Shown here piece after piece: positions 1 through 8,999 of a stretch of 64,000 nt of DNA. This stretch comes from Candidatus Peregrinibacteria bacterium HGW-Peregrinibacteria-1 (GTDB lineage Bacteria; Patescibacteriota; Gracilibacteria; UBA1369; LOWO2-01-FULL-3). The stretch's first letter is position 1. Every line of letters starts with the position of its first letter. The notes beneath the pieces were generated by a model. The model saw nothing but the letters and a program-made list of their open reading frames with translations, ran no database searches and was not told the origin of the DNA. The DNA is taken from contig PGYE01000001.1 of NCBI GenBank assembly GCA_002839505.1, positions 294,459 through 358,458 on the forward strand. Reading direction: 5' to 3'. Made by a program: the position numbers and the translations under genes.

Positions 1-426
1 ATTAATTTTATTCTCCATTATGAAAATCTTTTCCTGCATACCATTGACCAGGCGCAAGAAATTTTGTCTCTCTTCTGAATGCTGAGTAACCATCTTTTCC
101 AATGTTCTCGTCAACGCCTTGAAATCATCTCTGGTAATCATATCGTTGTTGTCTTGTTGAGGGGTGGACTCTTGCTTCCTCACCTCGACCGCTTCCGACT
201 TAGTATAAACTCTTGATTCTTCCTCTTTCTTCTCATGCATATTGGCCTTATCCCCAACAATACCATAATATTCACAGACCGAATCCTTAGACACCCAATA
301 TATAAAACCTTGTGGTGTCTTTCTTTTTTTCGTAATAACCTTTCCGGCCTTGATTGCGCGCCGTATCGTTTGAACAGACTTGCCGCTCAATTCAGCAGCA
401 TCCTGTATCGTAATAAAACCTTTCAT
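1..426 (-). CDS. HTH (MerR/excisionase-like) DNA-binding protein, 3' end cut by window edge
   Basis: Reading leftward from an ATG at 424-426, the frame stays open for 142 codons to the window edge, so the C-terminus is missing. Residues 1-55 look like a helix-turn-helix of the MerR/excisionase (HTH_17) type: ITIQDAAELSGKSVQTIRR, followed by a basic wing-like stretch and FIYWVSKDSV. The rest (about 65-142) is charged and probably coiled coil, with many Glu, Lys and Gln. A DNA-binding adaptor or transcription factor is likely, but the target is unknown. It lies 118 bp downstream of the cohesin-like gene on the same strand, and that gap contains a small A-tract hairpin (GTCAA/TTGAC, about 497-512). 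Confidence 0.7.
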   Translation of the reverse strand, partial: MKGFITIQDAAELSGKSVQTIRRAIKAGKVITKKRKTPQGFIYWVSKDSVCEYYGIVGDKANMHEKKEEESRVYTKSEAVEVRKQESTPQQDNNDMITRDDFKALTRTLEKMVTQHSEERQNFLRLVNGMQEKIFIMENKIN

Positions 427-544
427 AGCGAGTGAGTAGTCAAAATAATAACTACAACCAATCTAGTACAAGTAGCCCCATATGACAAACTTGGTTAGTC
501 AAAAAAAATTGACATATCTTCAATTTTCAAACCGGTTATATTCA

Positions 545-1288
545 TTAAGCACTTAGCCTCCTCATTTTAAACAGTCGATACGCAATGATAATCAAAACTA
601 AAAAAAGTCCTCCCATCACAAAACTGCCCAGATTATTACTCAAAAAACTCGATTTCCCAGCCTCACTTTGTCTGCCGTCTTGGTCAAAATCCTCCGTTAT
701 ATTTTTTCCAGCTCTATCAAAAACAGCATTACTCCAAGCAACTAAATCAAGATCTTGCCTCACCGTGTCTAAAGTTGACACCACTCCTCTTCTAAAATCC
801 AATTGGAAGTCTTTACCATCACCCAACTCAAAGTAAAATGAAGTCAAAGTCCCTGAACCCAATGGAAAACTATCATCACGCTTCAAGGTAACACCGTAAA
901 CTAAATATTCATCTCTCAGCGACACACTGCTGGCGGATTTATTGGTCACAACCTCAAAACCAGAGCTTTTTGACGAGTCGACACTCTCACTCACCATGTA
1001 GATCGGCATCCCGCCCTGTTCCAAATACTCTCCAGGTTCATATCTCAAAAATCTCAATTCTTCATCATAGAGCAGATCAAAAGAAACGCCCAGCACAGGC
1101 TTTTTAAAATCATCCATTACCACATCTACCTTAAGTATTGAATCCTCAATGATCATTGCCTCCATTCTCACGGCGCCAACCGTCTGACTGTCTATATCGT
1201 CAATATCTTCGAACCAATTCTGTCCACTAGACACCACACCTTGTGACATTAACAAGATCATAAATGCCAAGCTAAATACTTTTTTCAT
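545..1288 (-). CDS. secreted cohesin-like protein with C-terminal membrane anchor
   Basis: This 247-residue protein has an N-terminal signal peptide (about 1-22). One beta-rich domain (about 38-195) fits the cohesin fold: alternating strands, the FDLLYDEELRFLRYEPGEYL stretch typical of the cohesin core, and a late FYFELG strand. A linker follows, then a single hydrophobic helix (about 222-240) and a basic tail (FKMRRLSA), so the cohesin would be displayed outside and tethered to the membrane. The gene lies just downstream of a dockerin-bearing gene on the same strand (67 bp from that stop), suggesting co-transcription and a receptor/ligand pair. The fold is recognised by eye, and binding is inferred. 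Stop codon TAA. Confidence 0.7.
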   Translation of the reverse strand: MKKVFSLAFMILLMSQGVVSSGQNWFEDIDDIDSQTVGAVRMEAMIIEDSILKVDVVMDDFKKPVLGVSFDLLYDEELRFLRYEPGEYLEQGGMPIYMVSESVDSSKSSGFEVVTNKSASSVSLRDEYLVYGVTLKRDDSFPLGSGTLTSFYFELGDGKDFQLDFRRGVVSTLDTVRQDLDLVAWSNAVFDRAGKNITEDFDQDGRQSEAGKSSFLSNNLGSFVMGGLFLVLIIIAYRLFKMRRLSA

Positions 1289-1354
1289 ATTAATATTTGA
1301 TTAAAATATAGTTCCAAGGGGGCAGTTTATTCTGCCCCCAAATAGTTATCTCAG

Positions 1355-2815
1355 TTAGAAAGTACGACCAAAATTCGCACCAAGACTCACAAGATCACCT
1401 CCATCAATAACTCCGTCAAAGTTAAAATCAATTAACGGATTATATCTCTCGTTTCCAAGTTCACTGCCATACGCTCTTGCCAATGATTCAAGATCTTTAC
1501 CGTCTACTCTATCATTGCGGTCCGCATCTCCTTGAAGTCCTCGTGTTTCTGATCCAGTCACCTCTTCCTGAACAGTAACTCCATTCAAAACTGCCACTAC
1601 GCGGTAACTGTACTCTACTCCGGGGATAATGTTCTGATTATCCACATATGACTTACCTTCAGGCTGACCTAAGAGGTCAAAGCTACCAAGTGCGCTCTTT
1701 TTGTAAACAAAATAGTTATCGGCATTACCTTCCCAGGTAAGCTCAACACTAAATCTATCCGCACCCTCTTTTGCCTCCACATCACTGAATTGCGGAGCTG
1801 TACCCGCCCCAACATTCACCTCTAAAGCAAGAAAATTCGCCGGCATATCTCCAATCGAATTTGAGACACTACTGTTTGAACTAAAAGCAATTCCCGTAGT
1901 TCTACTGACACCTTCTTTCACCAAAAAATCCATTTCAAATAGCGTACCGGCTCCATCCGTACCATTCGGAGGATTCACTAATCTGGCATTTCCCACCACT
2001 AATGTCCCAGGATTACCATTCTCCAACACACCATAAAACGATGTACTATCGCTTCCTGCTGTCAAAAAATCACCTTCTCGTACCGCTGAAAACTCCAATA
2101 CACTTTCATCATAAATCACATCTATTGCGAAAGCATAAAGATCCACAGCATCAGCTACTACAACCGGGATGGTAATTGTCTCACCATTCGGAGCAACATT
2201 CGAATACTCAAATGAAACCCTTACGCCAAACCCATCATATTGACTATTGATTGTACCAGGAGTACCGAGAATACTACTTCCGCTCCTGCCCTTGGCACCA
2301 TTCGAAGTTGTCGCAGCATTCCAGTTATCGCCATCACTGCCATCTCCGAGCGGATTAATTCTTTCCATCGATGCCTTCCCAGTTCCACCACCTGCGAACC
2401 ATTTACTGCTGGTGTCTACCATGTCTATCGACACATCATTGTCATCCCTCAACTCCAATGAATCTCCGGCATTAGCTAAAGATATAGGGATGATTGTATC
2501 GGGAGTTCTATTACTAAAAACATTCACATTATCCGCAATCACAAAGTAGCCATACGGAGCGATCACGCCCTCCGTTATAATATATTCTGTCGTCACATCA
2601 TCCAAAATCACCCAACCCGCAAGATCCACAGCCACCGGAGATGGATTATAAAGTTCAATCCACTCGTCAACAGAGCTATCAAGACTACCGTCCCACGCAA
2701 CCTCATTGATCACCACCTTCCCCTCTTCTGCAAAAACAGGACTGACATGTGCTATATTCAACATCAAAATTGTCAGCATCAAGCACCGAGCCAACAACCG
2801 TTTCATTTTTTTCAT
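1355..2815 (-). CDS. secreted lamin-tail / cohesin / Fn3 / dockerin protein
   Basis: The ATG at 2813-2815 is chosen because it begins a good signal peptide (MKKMKRLLARCLMLTILMLN), giving 486 residues. An in-frame ATG 18 codons upstream would put charged residues in front of it. Domains in order: a lamin-tail domain (about 32-150, opening VVINEVAWDG and DEWIELYNPSP), a cohesin-like domain (about 195-335, with AFAIDVIYDESVLEFSAVRE), a fibronectin type III-like domain (about 340-425), and a C-terminal dockerin with two calcium loops, DADRNDRVDGKD and DFNFDGVIDGGD. Both loops keep the acidic ligands expected of a type I dockerin. The protein is probably held at the surface by the neighbouring anchored cohesin. 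Its ligand or substrate cannot be told from sequence. Confidence 0.75.
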   Translation of the reverse strand: MKKMKRLLARCLMLTILMLNIAHVSPVFAEEGKVVINEVAWDGSLDSSVDEWIELYNPSPVAVDLAGWVILDDVTTEYIITEGVIAPYGYFVIADNVNVFSNRTPDTIIPISLANAGDSLELRDDNDVSIDMVDTSSKWFAGGGTGKASMERINPLGDGSDGDNWNAATTSNGAKGRSGSSILGTPGTINSQYDGFGVRVSFEYSNVAPNGETITIPVVVADAVDLYAFAIDVIYDESVLEFSAVREGDFLTAGSDSTSFYGVLENGNPGTLVVGNARLVNPPNGTDGAGTLFEMDFLVKEGVSRTTGIAFSSNSSVSNSIGDMPANFLALEVNVGAGTAPQFSDVEAKEGADRFSVELTWEGNADNYFVYKKSALGSFDLLGQPEGKSYVDNQNIIPGVEYSYRVVAVLNGVTVQEEVTGSETRGLQGDADRNDRVDGKDLESLARAYGSELGNERYNPLIDFNFDGVIDGGDLVSLGANFGRTF

Positions 2816-2983
2816 CGGCAAATCATTAAGTGTTAAAAAGAAATGTTTTTCGCGAAAAAACATCATCAAATTATCAACCCCACTTAAAACAAATCTAAAA
2901 AAAACCTAAGATATTACCCACAATCACCACCATCTCTTTACAAAACGGTTTTTAAATCATAAAATCACCGAGCAATCAACCGT

Positions 2984-3058
2984 GGCGCCATCGTCTAGCG
3001 GCTAGGACATCGCCCTCTCACGGCGGAAACAGGGGTTCGATTCCCCTTGGCGCTACCA
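2984..3058 (+). tRNA. tRNA-Glu (anticodon CUC)
   Basis: A full cloverleaf can be folded. The acceptor GGCGCCA pairs with TGGCGCT (one G-U), the anticodon loop is CTCTCAC with CTC at positions 34-36, the T-arm loop is TTCGATT, and CCA is encoded. It ends about 30 bp before the CIRCE element of dnaJ. Confidence 0.95.
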
Positions 3059-3089
3059 ATCTGTAGCAATTTCAAGACAGAGAACCACG

Positions 3090-3116
3090 CTGGCACTCAA
3101 GCACAAAGAGTGCTAG
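3090..3116 (+). promoter_or_regulatory. CIRCE element (HrcA operator) upstream of dnaJ
   Basis: CTGGCACTC, nine bases, then GAGTGCTAG: a near-perfect match to the CIRCE consensus TTAGCACTC-N9-GAGTGCTAA, with one G-T mismatch between the arms. It overlaps the first bases of the -35 box of the dnaJ promoter, so a bound HrcA repressor would block RNA polymerase. This indicates heat-shock control of dnaJ by HrcA, although hrcA is not in the window. Confidence 0.9.
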
Positions 3117-3142
3117 ACATTAACTTTGGAAATACCTATAAT
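3114..3142 (+). promoter_or_regulatory. sigma70-type promoter of dnaJ
   Basis: TAGACA (3114-3119), a 17-bp spacer, then a perfect TATAAT (3137-3142). The -35 box starts inside the right arm of the CIRCE element. The predicted leader is short, about 15-20 nt before the ATG at 3166, with no clear Shine-Dalgarno sequence. Confidence 0.8.
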
Positions 3143-3165
3143 ATAAGGGACACAAAACACTAAAA

Positions 3166-4290
3166 ATGAGAGATCTATACGAAATTCTAGGCATCAGCAA
3201 ATCCGCGACCGATGATGAAATCAAGAAAGCCTACCGCAAATTGGCCCTCGAATGGCATCCCGATAAACACAAAGGTGACAAAACCGCCGAAGAAAAATTT
3301 AAAGAAATAAATCAGGCCTACGAAGTACTATCTGATAAGCAAAAACGCCAACAATATGACACCTTTGGTTCCACAGGCGGAGCTGGAGGAGGATTCCCGG
3401 GAGGAGGCGGTGGCTTCGATTTCAACGGCTTTGGCGGCGACACCGGAGGATTTGCCGACATATTTGAGAGTTTCTTCGGAGGAGGAGGTGGTGGTGGACG
3501 AGCCTCATCAGGAAGACGATCATCCGGCCCAAGACGCGGTAACGACATCGAAGCATCCGTCGCGATCACATTCGAAGAGGCGGTTTTTGGTGCTGAAAAA
3601 GAATTGGAAATCACAAAGCCGGATATCTGTAAGCACTGTAAAGGATCCGGGGCCGAACCAGACAGCAGCATCAAAACATGTCCGACCTGTAACGGATCCG
3701 GTGAAATACGAGCTGTCAAAAACACAATCTTAGGACAAATCAGCACCTCCCGAATCTGTAGTGAATGTGAAGGAGAAGGAAAAGTACCTGAAAAACGCTG
3801 TACTTCATGCCATGGAACCACGAGATCTCGAGTCAAAGACCGCATAAAAGTAAAAATTCCCGCCGGCGTCGACAACGGATCTGTCATTAGACTTAGCGGA
3901 AAAGGGGAGGGCGGATACCGCGGTGGAAGCCATGGAGACTTATACATAAACCTTCGAGTGAGCCCCAGCAACAAGTTCATTCGTCACGGAAATGATATCC
4001 ACAGCGAACAATCAATTCACATAATCCAAGCCACCCTCGGAACCGAAGTATCCGTAGAAACCATTCACGGCACCGAAAAAATCAAAATCCCAGCGGGCAC
4101 CACCGACGGCACCACCTTCAAACTCAGCGGAAAAGGAGTCGAAAACATTCGAGGCGGAATGGGAGACCATCTCATAAAAGTAAAACTCTCAGTCCCCAGC
4201 AAACTATCCAAAAAGGAAAAACAACTCTACGAAGAAATAGCCACCCTCAGCAATCTCGATATCAAAAAAAACGGAGGCCTCTTTTCTTAA
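3166..4290 (+). CDS. dnaJ: chaperone protein DnaJ (type I)
   Basis: Co-chaperone that stimulates the DnaK ATPase and delivers unfolded proteins in the cytoplasm. The 374-residue length is normal for the family. The J domain (1-65) carries HPD at 31-33. A Gly/Phe-rich region (about 70-125) follows, then four zinc-binding repeats [24 protein letters not shown] and CTSCHGTT (the last one variant), and the C-terminal substrate-binding domains. It stands alone, with no dnaK or grpE beside it, behind a CIRCE element and its own promoter. The identification is secure. Confidence 0.97.
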   Translation: MRDLYEILGISKSATDDEIKKAYRKLALEWHPDKHKGDKTAEEKFKEINQAYEVLSDKQKRQQYDTFGSTGGAGGGFPGGGGGFDFNGFGGDTGGFADIFESFFGGGGGGGRASSGRRSSGPRRGNDIEASVAITFEEAVFGAEKELEITKPDICKHCKGSGAEPDSSIKTCPTCNGSGEIRAVKNTILGQISTSRICSECEGEGKVPEKRCTSCHGTTRSRVKDRIKVKIPAGVDNGSVIRLSGKGEGGYRGGSHGDLYINLRVSPSNKFIRHGNDIHSEQSIHIIQATLGTEVSVETIHGTEKIKIPAGTTDGTTFKLSGKGVENIRGGMGDHLIKVKLSVPSKLSKKEKQLYEEIATLSNLDIKKNGGLFS

Positions 4291-4394
4291 TGCAGAAATC
4301 ATTGCCTCAAGGCTCACCCTTAAACTTTTCCATAGGTTCCCTTGCTAAAAAGCAGTTCGCATATTAAAGTTACCCTGTTAATCATATCCTTTCT

Positions 4395-4967
4395 ATGAAC
4401 ATCACTCTTTCTTGGGATTTATTCATTATCGTTTTCTTCGTTATCATCGTCGCTTACAGTTTGATAATCGGTCGTGACAGCACCCTAAAAGTCATTCTCG
4501 GCACCTATGTCGCCATGATTGCCGCAGATGCTTTAGGCTTCATTTTCCAACACTACATGGGCGGCTCAGGACTTTTCCAAGGAATATTACAGCTCGCCTC
4601 AGTCAGCAACGACCAAGAAGCCGTTGTTTTCGTGAAAATAATCGCATTTGTCGCACTAGTAATTTTATATGCCGTCAAAGGATCTTTTCATGTTGAAAGC
4701 TTTAATGAACGCTCCGGAGTCATCCGCGTCATTATTGGATCGACCTATGCGATATTAAGCGCCGGACTGATCGTCAGTGCCATCCTAATATTTGTTAGTG
4801 GCGGATCCTTCATCAGTGCCGGAATCACCGGCTCCCAAACTACTCTCAACATGCTGGCCAACAATTCCAATTTAATCGACACCATCGTCAGCAACAGCCA
4901 CCTCTGGTTCTCAATTCCCGCCCTCGCTTTTCTCCTTGATAGTTTTCTTGGTTCAAGCAAACAATAA
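4395..4967 (+). CDS. integral membrane protein of unknown function
   Basis: A 190-residue hydrophobic protein with about four to five predicted membrane helices: roughly residues 8-27, 31-52, 78-95, 105-137 (possibly two) and 168-185. It has few charged loops and no catalytic motif I can recognise. The overall look (short N-terminus, Gly-rich helix ends) is vaguely CvpA-like, but I cannot assign a family. It sits alone between dnaJ and tRNA-Lys. A weak promoter-like TTGCTA-N17-TAAAGT lies just upstream, around 4342-4370. Confidence 0.7.
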   Translation: MNITLSWDLFIIVFFVIIVAYSLIIGRDSTLKVILGTYVAMIAADALGFIFQHYMGGSGLFQGILQLASVSNDQEAVVFVKIIAFVALVILYAVKGSFHVESFNERSGVIRVIIGSTYAILSAGLIVSAILIFVSGGSFISAGITGSQTTLNMLANNSNLIDTIVSNSHLWFSIPALAFLLDSFLGSSKQ

Positions 4968-5061
4968 ACGGTTAATCACACGCGAAAAAAAGCTTGCATA
5001 ACCGATAACATATCAATAGAATAGGCCTGTTTTTGCTGAAAAGCAGGCAATTAATAGTCAT

Positions 5062-5137
5062 GGGTCGATAGCTCAGTCGGTAGAGCAACAGCCTTTTAAG
5101 CTGATGGTCCCGAGTTCGAATCTCGGTCGACCCACCA
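5062..5137 (+). tRNA. tRNA-Lys (anticodon UUU)
   Basis: Cloverleaf with acceptor GGGTCGA/TCGACCC, D-loop AGTCGGTA, anticodon loop CTTTTAA (TTT at 34-36), T-loop TTCGAAT and an encoded CCA. Confidence 0.95.
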
Positions 5138-5142
5138 TCTCA

Positions 5143-5172
5143 AAACCTTTTTCATTATGGGTTTTTTAAAAT
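5143..5172 (+). terminator. weak terminator-like hairpin after tRNA-Lys
   Basis: AAAACC and GGGTTTT flank an 11-base spacer and are followed by a T-run. The stem is short, so this is only a possible terminator for the tRNA and perhaps for the converging YihY gene. Confidence 0.3.
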
Positions 5173-5177
5173 TGCAC

Positions 5178-6146
5178 TTACTCTGATTTTTTCTCTGCCT
5201 TCGCCCTCTTCCTCTTCAAATACCACTTCGCAATCTTAAACTCCGTCTTCAAAGTAGCCATCACACCCATAAGTTTTGCAAACCCATTCACCTGCACAAA
5301 CATATGCGGCTTCGATTTCAAATAAGCAAAATCCATTGCCTTCACCTTTCTATTTCTCAATATCAACTGCCTCCACACCTCCAATCCGAAAAACAAAATC
5401 ATCGCCATATAATTAATCCACAAAAGGAAAATCACAATTGACGCCCCAATTGCAAAATCACTAGCCAGAGAAAACTGACCAAAAATCCAATTGATTCCCA
5501 GCGTCCCCAGATAAGATACAATCGCCAAAACCAAACCTCCCATAAAGACCTCACTCCATTTCAGTTTCACATAGGCCAGCCATTTTAACAAAAGTCCAAA
5601 AAGCACCACCATCAATAAAACGCTCGCCACACTCTGCAACAGAACAACAAACCACTTTACCTCCAGCCATTGATCCGCCAAAGCATTGAAAACAAAAAGA
5701 GCCACCACCATAAATCCAAGCAACAGCAACAAAGCGAAACTCATTATTGTTCGCAGCAAAGTTATTTTCCATTTACCCTTGACCGTCGGCTTCATCTCCA
5801 CCTCAAAAATATTATTTACCGATTTTTCCAGACCATCCACCAGCTTAGAACCCGACCATGCCAACAAAACCAAAGTCAAAAAACCACTCCAAATCCCCGT
5901 AATCTCCAAACTCTGCTCCCCAAATTGTCCAATAAACTCCGCAGAATCCGCCGGGAAAACCTCTGTAATTTTACTGAATAAAGCATCGCTATTACCACTC
6001 CTCATCAAAAATATCTTTCCCAAATGCAATATTGATAAAATCAATGCCGGAATAGCCAACACTGCAAAATAAGTCACCGCTCCCGCCAAATATCTCGCAT
6101 CATGCTTGCTCCAATCCTGAAAGGCTTTAGTAAAAACAGATTTCAT
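5178..6146 (-). CDS. YihY/BrkB family membrane protein
   Basis: A 322-residue multi-span inner-membrane protein of the YihY/BrkB (UPF0761) family, once mislabelled RNase BN. The family opening is clear: KAFQDWSKHDARYLAGAVTY followed by a long hydrophobic helix. About six membrane helices lie between residues 20 and 265, with the conserved NWIFG and INYMAMILFFGLEV regions near the end, and a Lys/Arg-rich cytoplasmic tail of about 50 residues. The molecular function of the family is unsettled. It lies downstream of the photolyase gene on the same strand (63-bp gap) and may be co-transcribed with it. Stop codon TAA. Confidence 0.85.
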   Translation of the reverse strand: MKSVFTKAFQDWSKHDARYLAGAVTYFAVLAIPALILSILHLGKIFLMRSGNSDALFSKITEVFPADSAEFIGQFGEQSLEITGIWSGFLTLVLLAWSGSKLVDGLEKSVNNIFEVEMKPTVKGKWKITLLRTIMSFALLLLLGFMVVALFVFNALADQWLEVKWFVVLLQSVASVLLMVVLFGLLLKWLAYVKLKWSEVFMGGLVLAIVSYLGTLGINWIFGQFSLASDFAIGASIVIFLLWINYMAMILFFGLEVWRQLILRNRKVKAMDFAYLKSKPHMFVQVNGFAKLMGVMATLKTEFKIAKWYLKRKRAKAEKKSE

Positions 6147-6209
6147 TTAAAGTGGGTTAACTTAATCCCCGAAAGCATCTCATATTTCTCACACGCTGGC
6201 AAAATAAAC

Positions 6210-7562
6210 TCAATTTTTCTCCGACATCTTCGCAATATAAGCATCAACATCAAACTTTGATTTACAGCCATTGTAATTCATATATCGCACCTTTCCGAAC
6301 ACCGGACGATCAAACCACGCCCGATCATGAAGACCGCCGATCGACCAAGCAATACCGGAATAACCATTCGGATCTCGGCCGTCCAACTCATACTTATCAT
6401 TTAAATATATCGCTATTTCCAGTGCCATCTCCGGACTCTCACTCCACTCCAAAATCTTCTTTGCCCAATACATTCGCATATAACCATGCATTTTCCCCTC
6501 AGTCACCATCTCCAACTGCGCAGCATTCCAAAGCGCATCATGAGTCTTTGCTGCCTCAAAATCTTCCAACGAATACAAATACTCTCTCTTATCATCTCGA
6601 TGCTCATCCAATGAAGCCCTTGCCCAATTTGGAAAACCCATAAACGAATCATATTGAGAATTATAATAACAATAATTATCCGACAACTCTCTCCGCACTA
6701 TCAACTCCTCCAAAAACGCCTCTTTCGAATCAACACTAGCGCCACTAGATTGCACCGCCAGGGCGATATATTGAGCCGACAACTGCCCAAAATGCAGATA
6801 AGGCGAAAGCCCCGACTGCAAATTCAAATTTGGATCATTTCGACCATCAGCATAGCCATCAAGCCTTGTATCAATAAAAGTTTTCAAAGCCCCACGCCCC
6901 GCCTTTTTCCCCGGCAATAACCACGCCACCTCCGCCACAGATTTATCAACATTCAGCGACGACCTGACCCTGTTCCAATCGATCGGCTCAGCCCTCAAAG
7001 AAGTTTTATTTTTCTGAGTTTTCACCTTCGGAAAAACAGTCAAATACTCACTCAAAACACGATTTATTTTTGGACGAATCGTATAAGCTCCAAACTCCTG
7101 TTTTGGCGAGGCCTGCCAGCAGGGGACGATGTTATGAGCATCAACATGAAACAACGCACACCCCAATGAGCTCGCCGCCCTCTGTTTCCACTCGGTTTTA
7201 ATTCTCAGTGGATCAAAATCCGTCACCACCGCCCCAGCCTTAATTTTCTTAGCAAACAAAACAATCTCATCATTTGGTACACCCAACAAAACCGAAAAAG
7301 GAATATTCAACTTTCGCAGATCCTTCTCCACCTCTTCCAGCCCCTTCAGCAGAAACTCATACTGCCTCACCGTAGCCCCCCAAAAACTCGGATTAAGGCA
7401 AAAAACCACCACAACCCCACTGTCGTTAGCCACCGCCAACTCCTGAGCATAAATCAACGCCCAATTATTATCCACCCGCTGATCACGACTCATCCAGTAA
7501 ATCACCGGCCCACTCCCAACCTTCTGAGTATTCAAAACCTGCACCCTTCGCGAATCAACCAT
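6210..7562 (-). CDS. class II deoxyribodipyrimidine (CPD) photolyase
   Basis: Light-driven flavoenzyme that splits cyclobutane pyrimidine dimers in DNA. At 450 residues it has normal length. Class II is indicated by the N-terminal YWMSRDQRVDNNWALIYAQE block and the C-terminal series around NWARASLDEHRDD, EMVTEGKMHGYMRMYWAKK and NGYSGIAWSIGGLHDRAW, the FAD-binding helical domain of this class. The N-terminal half (about 20-190) is the alpha/beta antenna domain. Class II enzymes are commoner in eukaryotes, some archaea and scattered bacteria than classical PhrB, so lateral acquisition is possible. The stop is TGA, consistent with the standard code here. Confidence 0.93.
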   Translation of the reverse strand: MVDSRRVQVLNTQKVGSGPVIYWMSRDQRVDNNWALIYAQELAVANDSGVVVVFCLNPSFWGATVRQYEFLLKGLEEVEKDLRKLNIPFSVLLGVPNDEIVLFAKKIKAGAVVTDFDPLRIKTEWKQRAASSLGCALFHVDAHNIVPCWQASPKQEFGAYTIRPKINRVLSEYLTVFPKVKTQKNKTSLRAEPIDWNRVRSSLNVDKSVAEVAWLLPGKKAGRGALKTFIDTRLDGYADGRNDPNLNLQSGLSPYLHFGQLSAQYIALAVQSSGASVDSKEAFLEELIVRRELSDNYCYYNSQYDSFMGFPNWARASLDEHRDDKREYLYSLEDFEAAKTHDALWNAAQLEMVTEGKMHGYMRMYWAKKILEWSESPEMALEIAIYLNDKYELDGRDPNGYSGIAWSIGGLHDRAWFDRPVFGKVRYMNYNGCKSKFDVDAYIAKMSEKN

Positions 7563-7589
7563 AATGAAAATAAATAGTAAAACTAAAAA

Positions 7590-7682
7590 TGGCGGAGGGG
7601 GGGGGATTCGAACCCCCGCGGGGACTGACGTCCCCCTACAGGATTAGCAATCCCGCCTCTTCAGCCACTTGAGTACCCCTCC
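7590..7682 (-). tRNA. tRNA-Ser (anticodon GCU)
   Basis: Class II tRNA with a long variable arm. Acceptor GGAGGGG/CCCCTCC, discriminator G, encoded CCA; anticodon loop TTGCTAA (GCT); T-loop TTCGAAT; variable stem GGGGAC/GTCCCC. It lies on the minus strand just upstream of the photolyase gene. Confidence 0.95.
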
Positions 7683-7801
7683 AAATAACGGCACCTTAGA
7701 AGAATTGCCAGATCAATATATTGAAAATAATACCCCTTGTCCAGAAAAGGTTCACGCATACTCAAAGTAATAAATTGATCACACTCAACCACCGCCTCTG
7801 T

Positions 7802-7830
7802 TTGACAAAAAAACAATTCACCACTAAGTT
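7802..7830 (+). promoter_or_regulatory. possible promoter of the 7873 gene
   Basis: A perfect TTGACA (7802-7807) is followed after 17 bp by a poor -10 candidate, TAAGTT. The -35 box is convincing and the -10 box is not. Confidence 0.35.
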
Positions 7831-7872
7831 TACCCACCTAATATTTTATGCAAATTATCAACAAAATAAACC

Positions 7873-8988
7873 ATGCTCAACCGACCTAAAGAAAACTCAC
7901 AACCTTGGCCACCAGAAGCAAAAACACTCTTTGGTGAAAAATTCACAGACTCAGTTGATCAGGGCGTCAAGATCTATGAGGATCACGACATAAACGAAAT
8001 TCAGGCTGACTCCGCCTTGGCTATACAACTTTACCGTCAAGCCAAGCCACACATGGACATGGCAATCGAGGAAGGAACACAAAACATCATCAACCATTAC
8101 TTTGAGAGATCAGATCAGAAACTCGACCTCAAGAGAGACCCCACCACCATCTTGATGGGTATTGAGTTTTTGATAGCATCAAGATACCCGCAATGGCTTG
8201 GAAGGAGCTGCTCCGAAGTAATATTCCTCAATACGGTCATCAGCGCCTTAAAGTCCGCAATGCTAGCAAGACTCGCCAAATGGCGACATATCAACAACAG
8301 ACCTCATCGACCGGAATCAGACTTTTACAAATTAATGGGAACAGAAGGGGATCAGGCCATCAAAAAATCCCAAGAAAGAGTACAGGCCATGTTGTTGGCT
8401 GGCGCATATATCGAACACATCAGATTAGACGAATTTTTCCAAAAACAAGCAATCGGACCACAAGAAGATGAAGCAGCGATCACATTAGCCGATCGCAGAA
8501 ATCTAAACTCTCAAATATTCGATGTTATATCAGCCCACAAACGACACGGTATCCCTCTATCTATCAGCGAAAAAAGTGGATTAACCCAGAAACCACTTCA
8601 TATCCAATTTGAAGATCTTGACCCCAATTCACCAGAATACTCTATGTTTTTGGCTCGCGTCATCCTCTATCACGAGCAAGATGGCAAGATGATGAAACAA
8701 AACCCCAACCTGCTGCAATTCACGAAATTCCAAGCCGACCTCGAAAAATTCACATCAGTCACCTCTGTATTTGGAAATTCCATACACTTGCATATATCGC
8801 GCCATGACGGCCATCTTTACGGCCTCAAACAATTCCCAGCTGACATCAAATACCTTATAGGCGAAAAAAAATATGAGCTACTCCGCACACATCTATTGCT
8901 TCAATTAGCAGGGTTAACCCGCCCACAAGCAATTCAAGCCATATCAACTGGAATCACAGACGCTGTCGAAGAAGCACTAGGGAAATAA
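7873..8988 (+). CDS. hypothetical protein, cytoplasmic, alpha-helical
   Basis: I do not recognise this 371-residue protein. It has no signal peptide or membrane helix, is mostly charged and helical by composition, and has no cysteine-rich or nucleotide-binding motif. A stretch around 70-130 (AIEEGTQNIINHYFER, MGIEFLIASRYPQW) and a C-terminal piece near 320-370 (KYELLRTHLLLQLAGLTRP) look like structured domains. The gene is monocistronic: tRNA-Ser lies upstream on the other strand, and a perfect 14-bp hairpin lies directly downstream at 9000-9031. Codon use matches the neighbouring housekeeping genes, so it is probably long resident. Confidence 0.75.
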   Translation: MLNRPKENSQPWPPEAKTLFGEKFTDSVDQGVKIYEDHDINEIQADSALAIQLYRQAKPHMDMAIEEGTQNIINHYFERSDQKLDLKRDPTTILMGIEFLIASRYPQWLGRSCSEVIFLNTVISALKSAMLARLAKWRHINNRPHRPESDFYKLMGTEGDQAIKKSQERVQAMLLAGAYIEHIRLDEFFQKQAIGPQEDEAAITLADRRNLNSQIFDVISAHKRHGIPLSISEKSGLTQKPLHIQFEDLDPNSPEYSMFLARVILYHEQDGKMMKQNPNLLQFTKFQADLEKFTSVTSVFGNSIHLHISRHDGHLYGLKQFPADIKYLIGEKKYELLRTHLLLQLAGLTRPQAIQAISTGITDAVEEALGK

Positions 8989-8999
8989 TTAATCAAAAA

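Noticed and set aside
3318-3980. 220-residue minus-strand frame antisense to dnaJ
   Set aside because: It is the mirror of the Gly-rich and zinc-finger region of dnaJ, Pro-rich by reflection, with no independent support.
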